Assembly (NCBI RefSeq): GCF_002887775.1
Contig: NZ_LOCM01000028.1
Coordinates: 1-64,000 of the forward strand
From: Streptococcus penaeicida
GTDB lineage: Bacteria; Bacillota; Bacilli; Lactobacillales; Streptococcaceae
Direction of reading: 5' to 3'
DNA length: 64,000 nt
The number at the start of each line of letters is the position of its first letter. Position 1 is the first letter of the stretch. Shown one piece after another: positions 38,794-49,073 of this stretch. A model generated the notes under the pieces. The model did not search any database. It saw only the letters and a list, made by a program, of their open reading frames with translations, and had not been told where the DNA came from. Both the position numbers and the translations under genes were made by a program.

Positions 38794-39724
38794 CTAGAAT
38801 AGTGCTGATTCTGGGTCGAGCTTACGCACGATCAGATTGGTTGTCACTAATAAGAAGCAACCAATCACTGATTGATACAAACCGGCCGCAGCTGCCATAC
38901 CAATATCACCTGTTCCGGAGATTCCATTATAAACATAAGTATCTAAAACTTGAGTGACATTATAAAGGGTTCCTGAATTTTTAGGGATTTGGTAGAATAA
39001 TCCGAAGTCAGCTCGAAAGATATTGCCGACAGCCAGAATGGTAAGGATGGTAATCAGCGGTGTTAATTGGGGGAGGGTAACATAGCGGATCTGTTGCCAT
39101 TTGTTGGCACCATCAATAATGGCAGCCTCATGATAGGCAGGGTCGATTCCCATGATGCTGGCATAGTAAATGATACTATTGTAACCTAGACCTTTCCAGA
39201 TGCCTAAGAAAACCAGAATGAATGGCCAAAAGGCTGCTTCATTGTACCAAGAGATGGGAGCCATATGGAAATGCTTGAGAATACTGTTAATCAAACCTTT
39301 GTCTGGACTTAAGAAGGCGTAAACAAAGAAACTAATGATAACCCAAGAGAGAAAATAGGGGAAGAGGGTTGTTGTTTGAAAAACTTTAACCATATTCTTG
39401 GACCTTAATTGGCTGAAAACAATGGCAATCCCGACGGCAAAGAGTAAACCTAAAATGATAAAACTGATGTTATAAAGCAAGGTATTACGTGTTATGATAT
39501 AGGCATCTTTAGATTGGAATAAGAATTTAAAATTATTAAATCCGACCCATTTACTATGTCTAATACTATCAATAAAACCTTCGCCCGTTATTCTAAAATC
39601 TTGGAAAGCAACGACGTTACCAAAAACGGGAATAAAAAAGAAAGTGATAAACCATAATACTCCGGGTAAGACCATTAATAAGAAGATGGCATTATTTTGT
39701 AAGGTCCTAAGCTTTTTTTTTCAT
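38794..39724 (-). pseudogene. Carbohydrate ABC permease, LplB/NgtP1 type, frameshifted in a 9-A tract at its start
   Basis: ATG 39724, preceded by AAAGGA, is followed by nine A residues (39713-39721 as T); read on, this frame stops after five codons. With eight A residues the protein would begin MKKKLRTLQNNAIFLLMVLPGVLW and run about 309 residues with six membrane helices and the EAA loop HEAAIIDGANKWQQIRYVTLPQL. In the sequence as given, only an in-frame internal ATG at 39675 without a ribosome binding site is available, which would cut into the first helix. A slippage-prone tract just after the start could also be a phase-variation switch. Confidence 0.85.
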
Positions 39725-39758
39725 ATTCTATCCTTTCTTTGTAAGCCTTTGCATTACT

Positions 39759-39787
39759 AGTATACCCATCATTTGCCTGCTAGGTAA
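39759..39787 (-). promoter_or_regulatory. Promoter of the ABC importer operon
   Basis: TTACCT (39782-39787) and TATACT (39759-39764) on the reverse strand, 17 nt apart, 35 nt before the ATG. A cre-like ATGCAAAGGCTTACA (one core mismatch) overlaps the start region at about 39741-39755. Confidence 0.6.
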
Positions 39788-39886
39788 TAGTCACACTATA
39801 GGCAAAATTCTACAAATTATAGGTAGCCGTAAACTATACTTTGGAGAATAACATGTGATAATCTACTCCTACTAGAAGCGATAAGG

Positions 39887-39926
39887 AAAAAGAGGAGGTC
39901 TGACATAAAGGCCTACTCCTCTTTTT
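39887..39926 (-). terminator. Terminator of the glycosidase operon
   Basis: Eleven-base perfect stem AAAAAGAGGAG/CTCCTCTTTTT just beyond the GH20-like stop; U tracts are possible on both strands. Confidence 0.85.
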
Positions 39927-39931
39927 GATTT

Positions 39932-41824
39932 TTAAGTTGTATAAAGGGTTGATGCTGTCGCAATCAACTGCCATTGATTGGCCGGTATGGCAGGATACTT
40001 ATCTGTTTGATAGTAATCACTAAATGGTAAAATCTCAACTTCCAGTTCCTCAATAGATTCGATGTCACCTGATAAATAATCACTGACCCGATAGGTTGCT
40101 CTTTCAATTCTAGCAGACAGACCACCCAGTCTCAGGTCGACAGTATCTAGACCGAAAATCTTGTTTTCTTTTTGCCATTGGTGACTGTAAACTTTTTTGA
40201 AATGCGCTAGGGACACTTGTAAATCTTGAAGTTTTGATAAGCCGGAAGCTAACTCCAGTCTCTTTTGATCCTGGTAGGCCTTCCGAATTTCGGCTGTCAC
40301 TTCAATTTTTCGGGCTAAGAGTCTGCAAAGCGCCGCCTGAGTCTCAAATAGATAGCCCCAAGTCTGGCTTTTGAGTTTAATCTCTGTTAGAAGCGCAGCT
40401 TTTTTCCTAAAATAAGCAGCATCCTCGAAGGGAAGAGAATGTTTTTGCAAGAGGGGGCAAAGGACATCCTGATAGAGCAGGTAGCGACTAGGATTGATAC
40501 CGCTTTGTTGGCGAAGACCGTCATGGTGAGGGTTACTTGGGGGGATATTTGCCGCGTCGAGGGCTAGAAAATCGGTTTGTGAAAGTCCAAACAGCAAGCG
40601 ACTGTGACTTTCAGCCAAGTCAGTATTGTTATGATATGCCAGTTCAGACCAAACCAACAAGGTCGGTAGGATGGCAAAGGTTGAAGCCTCTGCCCCATTA
40701 TCACCCCAGGCAGTAATAAGAACTTCTTTAATTTGATTTTTCTGACAAGAAGCATGGGCCATGGGGGCAATATACAAACTAAAATCATTATCAGGCGTGT
40801 AGCCGGTCCATTTCCAAGCACCTCCGGCAAAGGCAATCTCTTTACCCAGTTTGGCATGTTTCTGAAAACCACTATCATAAGCTTCTTGACTTGTCTGGTA
40901 ATAATCCCAATTAATTATGGTCACACGCGCCATCATTTTTTCCAAATAGACTTTGATTTCTTGCTCTTGCTTAGTCTCTTCTCCTTCTGACTCTAGTAAT
41001 TGGAAGAACATATCACTCCACATGCTACATGAAAAACCATACTTTTCGGCGATATCTAAAACACGTTCTAGGTGACGACACATAATCAGACTACGGTTTT
41101 GAAAGCCATTATCAGCCAAGTACTGTCCTAAGCCAATTTGAAAGGCCTCATCCATACCGATATTGATTTTTCTAGTTTGCAATTGCGACATGGTCTTGAA
41201 CATATCATCAATCAAGTCATAGGTCTTCTCGTTTCCACAAAGTAAGATGTTATCAACATCTTTAATGGCTTGAATACTTTTTTGCTCCCACCTTAAATAG
41301 GAATGTAGGTGAGCCAGAGTTTGAATACAAGGAACAAAAATCATCCCATAAGAAATAGCACAGGCCTCAATCTCTTCCAGTTCTGCTTGTGAGTATGCAC
41401 CTCGGAAATAGCCAAAGTAAGGATGACCCTCAATTTGATAAGTATCTTCCATGTAGAGTTGGAAACTGGAATAACCCATCATGGCTAAGAGAGCAATCAA
41501 CTTTTTAGCAGCAGCTACCGTTAAAACAGCATTCCGAGAAACATCCGCCATAAAGCCTAAATCACGATAAAGACAGTTTTCTTCAAGCTCAAATACTTCT
41601 GTATCTTTTTGGAATTGCTGGGCTAATAAGAGGAGCCCCCTATAGAGCATGTGTTGCTTAGGTGCCCTGATTAGAAAGCCTCCTGCAGTCTTCTTGACAC
41701 TTAAACTTGGACTGCTAGAATCCACTTGTATAGAGATCCGGCCACTCGTAATACCTAAGTGCCGAGCTGTTCTTAGAAAAGTTTCTTCTTTTAATGTTTC
41801 AGGCAAGTCAAATACAAGTGTCAT
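39932..41824 (-). CDS. GH20-like beta-N-acetylhexosaminidase
   Basis: 630-residue intracellular enzyme without signal peptide, resembling the GH20C group of Streptococcus pneumoniae. The catalytic Asp-Glu pair appears in INIGMDEAFQIG (near residue 220), preceded by the barrel start LYRDLGFMADVSRNAVLT and YMEDTYQIEGHPYFGYFRGAYSQ. It would remove terminal GlcNAc from imported N-glycan fragments. It follows the ROK kinase gene by 10 nt and ends the operon GH125-GH38-ROK-GH20. Confidence 0.87.
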   Translation of the reverse strand: MTLVFDLPETLKEETFLRTARHLGITSGRISIQVDSSSPSLSVKKTAGGFLIRAPKQHMLYRGLLLLAQQFQKDTEVFELEENCLYRDLGFMADVSRNAVLTVAAAKKLIALLAMMGYSSFQLYMEDTYQIEGHPYFGYFRGAYSQAELEEIEACAISYGMIFVPCIQTLAHLHSYLRWEQKSIQAIKDVDNILLCGNEKTYDLIDDMFKTMSQLQTRKINIGMDEAFQIGLGQYLADNGFQNRSLIMCRHLERVLDIAEKYGFSCSMWSDMFFQLLESEGEETKQEQEIKVYLEKMMARVTIINWDYYQTSQEAYDSGFQKHAKLGKEIAFAGGAWKWTGYTPDNDFSLYIAPMAHASCQKNQIKEVLITAWGDNGAEASTFAILPTLLVWSELAYHNNTDLAESHSRLLFGLSQTDFLALDAANIPPSNPHHDGLRQQSGINPSRYLLYQDVLCPLLQKHSLPFEDAAYFRKKAALLTEIKLKSQTWGYLFETQAALCRLLARKIEVTAEIRKAYQDQKRLELASGLSKLQDLQVSLAHFKKVYSHQWQKENKIFGLDTVDLRLGGLSARIERATYRVSDYLSGDIESIEELEVEILPFSDYYQTDKYPAIPANQWQLIATASTLYTT

Positions 41825-41833
41825 CCTATCCTC

Positions 41834-42691
41834 CTATTGAAATATATTCATGTAGGCCCCAATTAAATTAGCATCTTGATGGTAGTGACAGGCTTCAATA
41901 ACTGGGGCAACAGGGAAGCCATCATAAGTATTAGCTAAATCAGTCAGTTTATTTTCTAACATTTTTATAAAGGCTGCATTTTGGCTAATGCCACCACCTA
42001 GAAAAATCTTTTCTGGATCACAGAAATAATAGAGGTTCATCATGCCAATAGCCATGTTGTTTACCATCTGCTCAATAGCTTCTTGACAGACCTGATCTCC
42101 TTTAGCTGCTTCATCAAAAATAAGTCGGCCATTCCAGTCAAGGTCACGATCTGAAGTCGCTTCAACTCTCCTAACCAAACTAGCTGTAGAAGCCAATTGT
42201 GACCAGTTTTGCATTGGTTTTTCTTGGTGATCAATAATCATACAACCGAATTCACCGGCATAAGCCTTTTGTCCAGCAATTAAGTGACGGTTAATAATCA
42301 AAGCACCACCGATTCCAGTTCCACAGACCACACAGATGAAATTCTGAATATCTTTACTAACTGCCATCTGACTGAGTCCAACACAGTTAGCATCATTTTC
42401 CATAAAAATAGGAACTTGATAAGACCCTAAGAGCTCGTACCATGAAGGTCCATGAATATAAGGAACTGCACTAATCCCCATAATAATTCCGGATTTTTTA
42501 TCAATAGCACCAGGAAAGCTGATTGAAATGGCTGAGAAATCCTTTTTCTCTAAGCAATGGGACATAAATGCCAATAATTCTTCTAAAGATTTGGGTGTCG
42601 CAGTCTCTGCCTTACCTTTTAAGACTAAATCCTGACCAATTTTAGCAAATTTCACACCAGTTCCACCTACGTCAAAACATGCAACTGTCAT
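41834..42691 (-). CDS. ROK family sugar kinase
   Basis: 285 residues with no DNA-binding domain, so a kinase rather than a repressor. ATP-binding CFDVGGTGVKFA opens the protein; the catalytic Asp lies in FMENDANCVGLS (near residue 102) and VCGTGIGGALIINRHL follows. The zinc motif C-x-C-G-x2-G-C-x-E of classical ROK members is reduced to FGCMIID. Context suggests phosphorylation of mannose or a related sugar released by the neighbouring mannosidases. Confidence 0.88.
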   Translation of the reverse strand: MTVACFDVGGTGVKFAKIGQDLVLKGKAETATPKSLEELLAFMSHCLEKKDFSAISISFPGAIDKKSGIIMGISAVPYIHGPSWYELLGSYQVPIFMENDANCVGLSQMAVSKDIQNFICVVCGTGIGGALIINRHLIAGQKAYAGEFGCMIIDHQEKPMQNWSQLASTASLVRRVEATSDRDLDWNGRLIFDEAAKGDQVCQEAIEQMVNNMAIGMMNLYYFCDPEKIFLGGGISQNAAFIKMLENKLTDLANTYDGFPVAPVIEACHYHQDANLIGAYMNIFQ

Positions 42692-42692
42692 C

Positions 42693-45335
42693 TCAATTCT
42701 CCTTTATGATTTCTGTTCTAATTTCTTGAGCTCTTAAGTCTGGATGCAATAACCCAATTAGCTCTTCTAAGAGGTTAAGACCCTGAGCCTGATGCTCTAA
42801 GGACACCTTTTCATCCCCTAAATTGACATAACGTAAAAGCTGACAACTTAAATCTTCACTAGTCTTAAGAGCTGTTACATTGAGGCGTTGATTTTCAAGT
42901 GCAGGGTGTTTGAAGGCTTGATGATTAAGCTCTATGTCCCCATCCTGAATCTTGATTTGTTTACCAATCAAATCCGTCTGGAAAGCCTGAGCCCTTTGAA
43001 TGGCCGCAAAACAATCTTGGCTAGCATGTTTTTCAATGCTAAAGTCAAGCTTGAATCGGCGGTGGCATTGCGCTTCTGACGTTGGGAAATAACCCCAGTC
43101 ACCTAATTCCCCAACTGCCCTTAAAAGAGTTAAGGCAATTTTGTGATTATCCAAAATTTCGTATTCAAACAGGCCCTTACTTGAAACCGTCATAGCTTCA
43201 TCTTGATTATCTAATTGAATAAAAGTCCGATGTCTTTGCGGATTACTTGGATTTTCCCAAGTGGAATGGACATGATTTGGTCGTTTAATCCGTTCAAAAA
43301 TAGAATCCGCATAATGATGGTCACTAGTGATGCCAAAATCAAAAATCACGCGCAGTCTATGGTCATCCATAGCATTCTTAAAATGACAAGAACATTCTAA
43401 TCTTTCCTGACCAGCATAAAGCCGTAATTCCGTTTCCAGGATTAATTCTTGCAAATCAGTAGAACGTTGAGCCTTACGATTTCTGAATTCAATCAGTTTC
43501 TGCTGTTCTTCCAGCAAAATATCATCCATTGATTTTGGAATCAGCAAACGATGAACCACTTTAGCCTTTGATAATTGCGGATTTTGTTCCGTCACCTCAA
43601 ATGAGACTAGTTCCGATAAGACAGGCTTGTCTCCTTGGGGAGCCTTATGAACGTACTCGTTGCCCAAATCCCCACAATCCTCAAACTGCATAAAGTTGAC
43701 ATAACGTTGTCCACTTCCTTTATTCTCCCAGACCAAGTGACCATTCTCATCGGCAGAAACGCTAATCAGATCATTCTCAAGGGCAAAAGCTGTTTTTGAA
43801 GATTCTTTTTCGACTTTTGCCTCTTTTTTAAGAGAATAGCTGCGCCATGAAAAGGCAGCTAAGCCCTCAACCACAAAACTGACTTGGATTTTGCGAGCGA
43901 AGTTGGCAGAGCGGAAAGCATTTTTCGGCAAATAATAGTTAAAGTGGGTGCCTAAATCCACAATCTTAGCTGTCACAGGCTTGTTATCACTGGTGAAGAG
44001 AGCTAAAGATGACAGATCCAAATCAGCCATGTTTTGGTAGTGTGTTTCCAATTGCCCATCACGAAAGTCCTCTTGATCAATAATCAATTCCATGCAAATT
44101 TCTTGGCTTTTGTTTTGAGCTGAGGTATTAAAGACGGTCAAAGGCCAACCTTCTAATTGAGAAGAATCGACTCTAGCACTCCATTTGTCAAGAATATCTT
44201 GACAAAGATAGTGACCAACTTCTTGAACTTTCTCGTAACGGGTTTCCATTTCACGGTGGACAGCATCGACACTACAACCACAAATACTATCATGAGGGGC
44301 ATTTTGCAAGAGTAATTTCCAGGCATAACGTAATTGATCTTTAGGATAATCGGCACCCGTCATCACAACAAGTGGTTCCACCACTTTTTCTAAAAGATTT
44401 TCAGATCTTGCTTGAGCTTTTTTAAGATAAATACGAGAGGAAGCGGTATTAGCTAAGGTATACCAGCCATCCGTTTCCTGACTAATCAGTTCCCCTTCAA
44501 CCTCAGATAAGTTGTCCAGTAATTCCGCTTTTACTGCTGAAATATAGTCCTCAAAATTGCTATGTTTAAAAGAGATTTCAGGATAGAGTTCTTGGGCTAA
44601 CTTGATGGCCTTACTTAAGTCTTTTTGCACGGGTTGATGATCACAACCGTTCATCATTAAGAGATGTGATGTAGAAGCATACTGTCTCACATCGGCTAAT
44701 TTTTGATCCCAAAAGGCTTTTGCGGCTCCCTTTTCACTTGGAATTTCATTACCATTACTATACCAGTTGGCAAATAATATTCCTAAGACTTGGCTACCAT
44801 CTGCACCTTTCCAATTCATTTCAGAAAAATGTGATTGAAACTGCTCATCAGCTAGTAGTTGATTATCAAAGCCAACCGGTTTAACCCCGCGACCAAAGAA
44901 GGCCACATCGACACCAGCTGCTTGCATCAGTTGCGGAATTTGACCGACATTACCAAAAGTATCCGGATAGTAACCAATTTTAGGGGTCGGACCCCATTCT
45001 TTACTTTCCAAGTGACCAATCAAATGGTTACGGACATGGGCTTCTGATGAAATGAGAAAATCATCTTGAAGAATGTAAAAGGGGCCAATAATCAGTTTAC
45101 CTTGGTCAATATATTTTTTTAAGAGTTCTCGATTTTGGGGTCTAATTGCCAAATAATCCTCTAAAACAATGAGCTGACCATCCAAATGGAAGCTCTTAAA
45201 ATCAGGATCCATCTCAAAGAGTTCAAAAAGATCATCAAACAATTCAACCAAGCGCATGCGATGTTCTTCAAAAGGTAAATACCATTCGCGATCCCAATGG
45301 CTATGAGAAATAATATGTACCGTTTCTTTTTCCAT
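42693..45335 (-). CDS. GH38 alpha-mannosidase
   Basis: 880 residues, cytosolic. The N-terminal IISHSHWDREWYLPFEEHR contains the zinc ligands His-x-His-x-Asp; the nucleophile Asp is in GYYPDTFGNVGQIPQL (near residue 130) and NAPHDSICGCSVDAVH supplies the third zinc His. The C-terminal beta-rich half matches the family. Streptococcal homologues cleave alpha-1,3-linked mannose from N-glycans. ATG 45335 (GAGG 6 nt upstream) is preferred to the ATG four codons earlier. It starts one base after the GH125 stop. Confidence 0.93.
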   Translation of the reverse strand: MEKETVHIISHSHWDREWYLPFEEHRMRLVELFDDLFELFEMDPDFKSFHLDGQLIVLEDYLAIRPQNRELLKKYIDQGKLIIGPFYILQDDFLISSEAHVRNHLIGHLESKEWGPTPKIGYYPDTFGNVGQIPQLMQAAGVDVAFFGRGVKPVGFDNQLLADEQFQSHFSEMNWKGADGSQVLGILFANWYSNGNEIPSEKGAAKAFWDQKLADVRQYASTSHLLMMNGCDHQPVQKDLSKAIKLAQELYPEISFKHSNFEDYISAVKAELLDNLSEVEGELISQETDGWYTLANTASSRIYLKKAQARSENLLEKVVEPLVVMTGADYPKDQLRYAWKLLLQNAPHDSICGCSVDAVHREMETRYEKVQEVGHYLCQDILDKWSARVDSSQLEGWPLTVFNTSAQNKSQEICMELIIDQEDFRDGQLETHYQNMADLDLSSLALFTSDNKPVTAKIVDLGTHFNYYLPKNAFRSANFARKIQVSFVVEGLAAFSWRSYSLKKEAKVEKESSKTAFALENDLISVSADENGHLVWENKGSGQRYVNFMQFEDCGDLGNEYVHKAPQGDKPVLSELVSFEVTEQNPQLSKAKVVHRLLIPKSMDDILLEEQQKLIEFRNRKAQRSTDLQELILETELRLYAGQERLECSCHFKNAMDDHRLRVIFDFGITSDHHYADSIFERIKRPNHVHSTWENPSNPQRHRTFIQLDNQDEAMTVSSKGLFEYEILDNHKIALTLLRAVGELGDWGYFPTSEAQCHRRFKLDFSIEKHASQDCFAAIQRAQAFQTDLIGKQIKIQDGDIELNHQAFKHPALENQRLNVTALKTSEDLSCQLLRYVNLGDEKVSLEHQAQGLNLLEELIGLLHPDLRAQEIRTEIIKEN

Positions 45336-45336
45336 T

Positions 45337-46623
45337 TCAGTCCTCATTCAATTCTAAGTAATCCAAAACCAATTCACAGAACATCATATTGGCCCAAGAG
45401 AACCATTCTCTTGAGAAAAGCGTTGGATCATCAACGTGGAAACTTTCATGCATAACCCCTGTACCACCATCACAGGCAACCATGGTATCGAGGATGGCTG
45501 CTTTTTCAGCCTTATCATGTGTTGTAAGCCCCTCAATTGCTAAAGCTATTGGCCAAATATAGCGGTGGAAAGTATGACTACTTCCTAAACCTTGGGCATA
45601 AGTTCCTTGATAGAAATAGGGATTTTCTGGGCTCAAAATGGTTTGTCGTGTCGCTTGATATATAGGATCATCAATTGCGCAATAGCCTAAATAAGGTGCC
45701 GCAAGTAAACTTGGGACGTTAGGGTCATCCATGACTGAGGCATTACCAAAGCCATCGACTTCATAGGCGAAAATACTTTGACCTGACTTGTTACGGATAA
45801 TACCAAAATTCTTGATACCTTCATCAATTTCTTGTTCCAAAGTCATAATAGCTTGATAGAGGTCTTCTTCTTCACCTGGGAAAAGCTTGTCCAATATTTC
45901 TCGGACTTGCTTCAAGACAACGACAGCAAACATGTTTGACGGAATCAAATAAGAGTACTGGCAAGCATCATCACTGGGACGAAAAGCTGACCAAGTCATG
46001 CCCGTATAAGCACATTCAGGTCCTTTACCACCGTTAACAAGGGTGTCTTCTTGGCGGTCTGTCCGGCGTTCAAATTGGTAGGGTGAGTTCTGATGCCTTT
46101 GTTCCACTTGCCAGACGGAAACAATTTTTTCCAAAGCTTCGAAGAAGGTGGCATTAAATTGACCAGTCTCACCAGTTCTTTTCCAAAGTAAATAAGCCAG
46201 TTGGAGGGGATAACAAAGGGAATCAACCTCATACTTGCGTTCCCAAATCCAACCCGTTAATTCCGTTTGGTCGGTCTCATGATGACCGTTCCAATTGTCA
46301 GCCATATTAAAGGAATTAGCATAAGGATCATGGCAGACAAAATCCAATTGTCGCTCAATCAAACCTAAAATAGTTTCTCTTAAAAGTTCATCATCCTTAG
46401 CTAAGGCAATATAGGGTTTGACTTGGGCAGCGGAATCTCGTAACCACATGGCAGGAATATCACCAGTCAAAATAAAGACAGTCCCATCATCTAACTTAGT
46501 CATGGTTTTATCCAAGGTATTGGTAAAACACTTCTCAAAGACTTGAGCCCATTTGGGATGATTCTTTAATTTATTCGCAATCATTTCTAGCCAAGCTTGG
46601 CTTTTTTCTTTTGTATAAAGCAT
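45337..46623 (-). CDS. GH125 exo-alpha-1,6-mannosidase
   Basis: 428 residues of family GH125 ((alpha/alpha)6 barrel, formerly DUF1237). FILTGDIPAMWLRDSAAQVKPYI (near residues 52-75) contains a putative catalytic acid; MTWSAFRPSDDACQYSYLIPSNMFAV and the C-terminal GGTGVMHESFHVDDPTLFSREWFSWANMMF are family hallmarks. It heads the operon, from an AAGGAG site, and removes alpha-1,6 mannose, complementing GH38 and GH92. Confidence 0.93.
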   Translation of the reverse strand: MLYTKEKSQAWLEMIANKLKNHPKWAQVFEKCFTNTLDKTMTKLDDGTVFILTGDIPAMWLRDSAAQVKPYIALAKDDELLRETILGLIERQLDFVCHDPYANSFNMADNWNGHHETDQTELTGWIWERKYEVDSLCYPLQLAYLLWKRTGETGQFNATFFEALEKIVSVWQVEQRHQNSPYQFERRTDRQEDTLVNGGKGPECAYTGMTWSAFRPSDDACQYSYLIPSNMFAVVVLKQVREILDKLFPGEEEDLYQAIMTLEQEIDEGIKNFGIIRNKSGQSIFAYEVDGFGNASVMDDPNVPSLLAAPYLGYCAIDDPIYQATRQTILSPENPYFYQGTYAQGLGSSHTFHRYIWPIALAIEGLTTHDKAEKAAILDTMVACDGGTGVMHESFHVDDPTLFSREWFSWANMMFCELVLDYLELNED

Positions 46624-46759
46624 CCTATTCTCCTTATTCTATAGTTTCCTAATGCTAGTGTAAAAAACTTTACTGGCAAATCCTATACACAAATTAAACC
46701 CCTTTTTACACAAATAATGTTTGTCCAAAAGTGAGACTTCCAAAGCTTTTCATTTGGGC

Positions 46760-46765
46760 TATAAT
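46760..46765 (+). promoter_or_regulatory. -10 element of the GH92 gene
   Basis: TATAAT 31 nt before the ATG. The -35 is weak (CTTCCA at 17 nt). The GH125 operon starts divergently 137 nt away, so shared control is likely. Confidence 0.55.
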
Positions 46766-46796
46766 AAAGGAAAAGATAGAATGAGGAGCTTACGAT

Positions 46797-48930
46797 ATGT
46801 CTTCAATTGTTGAAACTATTGACACACGACTAGGAACTTATAATTCTCATGCTTTTTCCAATGGGAATGCCCTCCCTCTTACCAGCTACCCTTTTGGCAT
46901 GAATGCTTTTGCCTTACAGACGACTGATCAAAACGGTAACTGGGTGGTTTAATCCCTATGAACCTGTCTATCAAGGGATTCGTCTCAATCACCAACCAAG
47001 TCCTTGGATTGGCGATTTTTCTCAATTTTTAATGACTCCCATTGTTGGTCAACTTCATGGTGATAGTCTCTTTCATCGCCAGTCCAGCTACCAACTCGAT
47101 ACTGCTATTTTTCAGCCTAACCTTTTAGAAATCACTTCAAATCGCTATCGTTTGACAACGCGGCTAACCCCTAGTCTCTACGGTGCCAATATACAAGTAG
47201 AAGCTGAAGAATTACCGGTAAGTTTGACCTTTTTTGCACCCGAACAAACAAGCTATACTTTTTTGAGCAAGCGTCAAATCCAGGTAAAAGTCACCAATGC
47301 TAGTCAGGTTCAATCCCCTAATTTTGCTATGTACATCAGCATGTCATTTGATAGTGATATCACTTTTTGTCACCCTATTTTAAGTGAGGAGACCTTAGAA
47401 ATGGGACAAAGTCTGACGGGAAAAGACCTCCACTTCCAAGTGAATTTTGCCAGCAAAGCTATTTCTTGTCAACTGGCCACTTCTTTCATCAGCTCCCAGC
47501 AAGCCGAGCTCAATTTGGAGCGCCAAGCTGATTTCACCAAAACACAAGAAGAAACTAAGGCTAAATGGGATCAATTATTAGGTCGTCTGGAAATTAAAGA
47601 CCGCAAAAAAACGCAAGAAAAAACTCTTGCCTATCACTGTCTCTACCGGACTTTGCTTTTCCCGCAAACCTTTTATGAGTTGGATGCTCAGGGCCAGCCA
47701 ATTCATTTTGATAGTCAAAGTCATGGACCTAAGGCTGGAAAGATGTTTACCAACAATGGCTACTGGGATACTTTCCGAAGCAATTACCCACTATATTCTC
47801 TGCTCTACCCAGATTATTTGACAGAATTTTTGGAAGGCATTTTGCAGTTTTATCACGATACCCATTTTCTGCCTAAGTGGTTGTCTCCGGACGAGCGCAA
47901 TGTCATGCCGGGCACCTTGGTTGATGGGGTCATCGCCGATGCTTGCAGTAAGGGTATTGCCCCCGATTTAATGCCTGACTTATTTGAGGCCATGCTGGCC
48001 AATAGCCAAGCTTCTGACCCTGCTGGCTTGCATGGTCGAGCGGGAAATGCTAGCTATCAGGAACTGGGCTATCTGCCGGCAGAATTCACAGAATCTGTTA
48101 GCCATAGTTTAGACTATGCCTATAGTGAGTGGTGTATTGCCACCGTAGCGGATGCTCTAGGAAAAACAGAAATTGCTAAGGAATACTTTACCAAAGCGCA
48201 GTCTTATCGCCAATTATTTGATAAGAAAACAGGCTATCTACGAGCCAAATCTGCTCAAGGACAATTTTCGGATAGCTTTAATCCTTATGCTTGGGGCAAA
48301 GATTATGCCGAGTCTTCAGCTATCCATGCGACTTTAGGCGCCTATCATGATATGGATGGTCTAGTGGACTTACTTGGCGGCAAGAAGCCATTTACCGACT
48401 ATTTAATAAATCTCTGCAATGATCAGCCCATCTTTAAGCCAGATAACTACGGATTTGAAATTCATGAAATGAGTGAAATGTCACAAAGGTCATTTGGTCA
48501 ATTAGCCTTATCCAATCAGCCAAGTTTTCATATTCCCTATCTCTTTCATTGGTCGGAAAAACCTGAGTACTGCAGCTTACTCATAAAGCAAGTGCGTCAG
48601 GAACTTTTTGATACTAGTTTCCAAGCCTTCCCAGGTGATGAAGATAATGGCTCTATGGCAGCCTGGTACCTCTTTTCATGTCTTGGTTTCTATCACGTTT
48701 GTCCCGGAACTGGAAAATACCAACTAGGCATTCCCCAGTTTACAGAACTGATTCTGCATCTACCATCTGGTAACGAAATCCAAATCACCTGTCAAAATAA
48801 CCAAAACCACTACTACTTTGTGGATTCTGTTCAAATAGATCAAAAAGCAATAACTGAATTAAAACACCAAGACTTAATTAAGAGCAGTAAGTTAACTTTC
48901 AGATTAAGTTTGTTACCGAAGTCCAATTGA
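46797..48930 (+). pseudogene. GH92 alpha-1,2-mannosidase, one-base insertion near its N-terminus
   Basis: ATG 46797 after ATGAGGAGC starts VETIDTRLGTYNSHAFSNGN, the GH92 opening. At 46942-46944 a GG read as GGG breaks the frame after NGNW and meets TAA; removing one G gives NWWFNPYEPVYQG and the rest of a 710-residue enzyme. Downstream hallmarks: FTNNGYWDTFRSNYPL (near 290), DPAGLHGRAGNASYQELGYLP, and the C-terminal GDEDNGSMAAWYLFSCLGFY with the catalytic acid. It is cytosolic, without signal peptide, and trims alpha-1,2 mannose. Divergent from GH125. Could be an assembly artefact. Confidence 0.87.
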
Positions 48931-49029
48931 GGATTTGTAAAACAATAACTAGATGAAAATAATAGGCTTCCGTCTTATAAAAAGTCAAAAATTTAGCATT
49001 TTTTCTGATCAAACCAAATCAATACAATC

Positions 49030-49063
49030 AAAAAACCTTCTACCAATCGGTAGGAGGTTTTTT
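49030..49063. terminator. Bidirectional terminator after GH92
   Basis: AAAACCT-x-CTACC pairs with GGTAG-x-AGGTTTT; T run on + and A run before it. Shared with the convergent secreted-protein gene. Confidence 0.8.
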
Positions 49064-49073
49064 CAAGGAGGTG

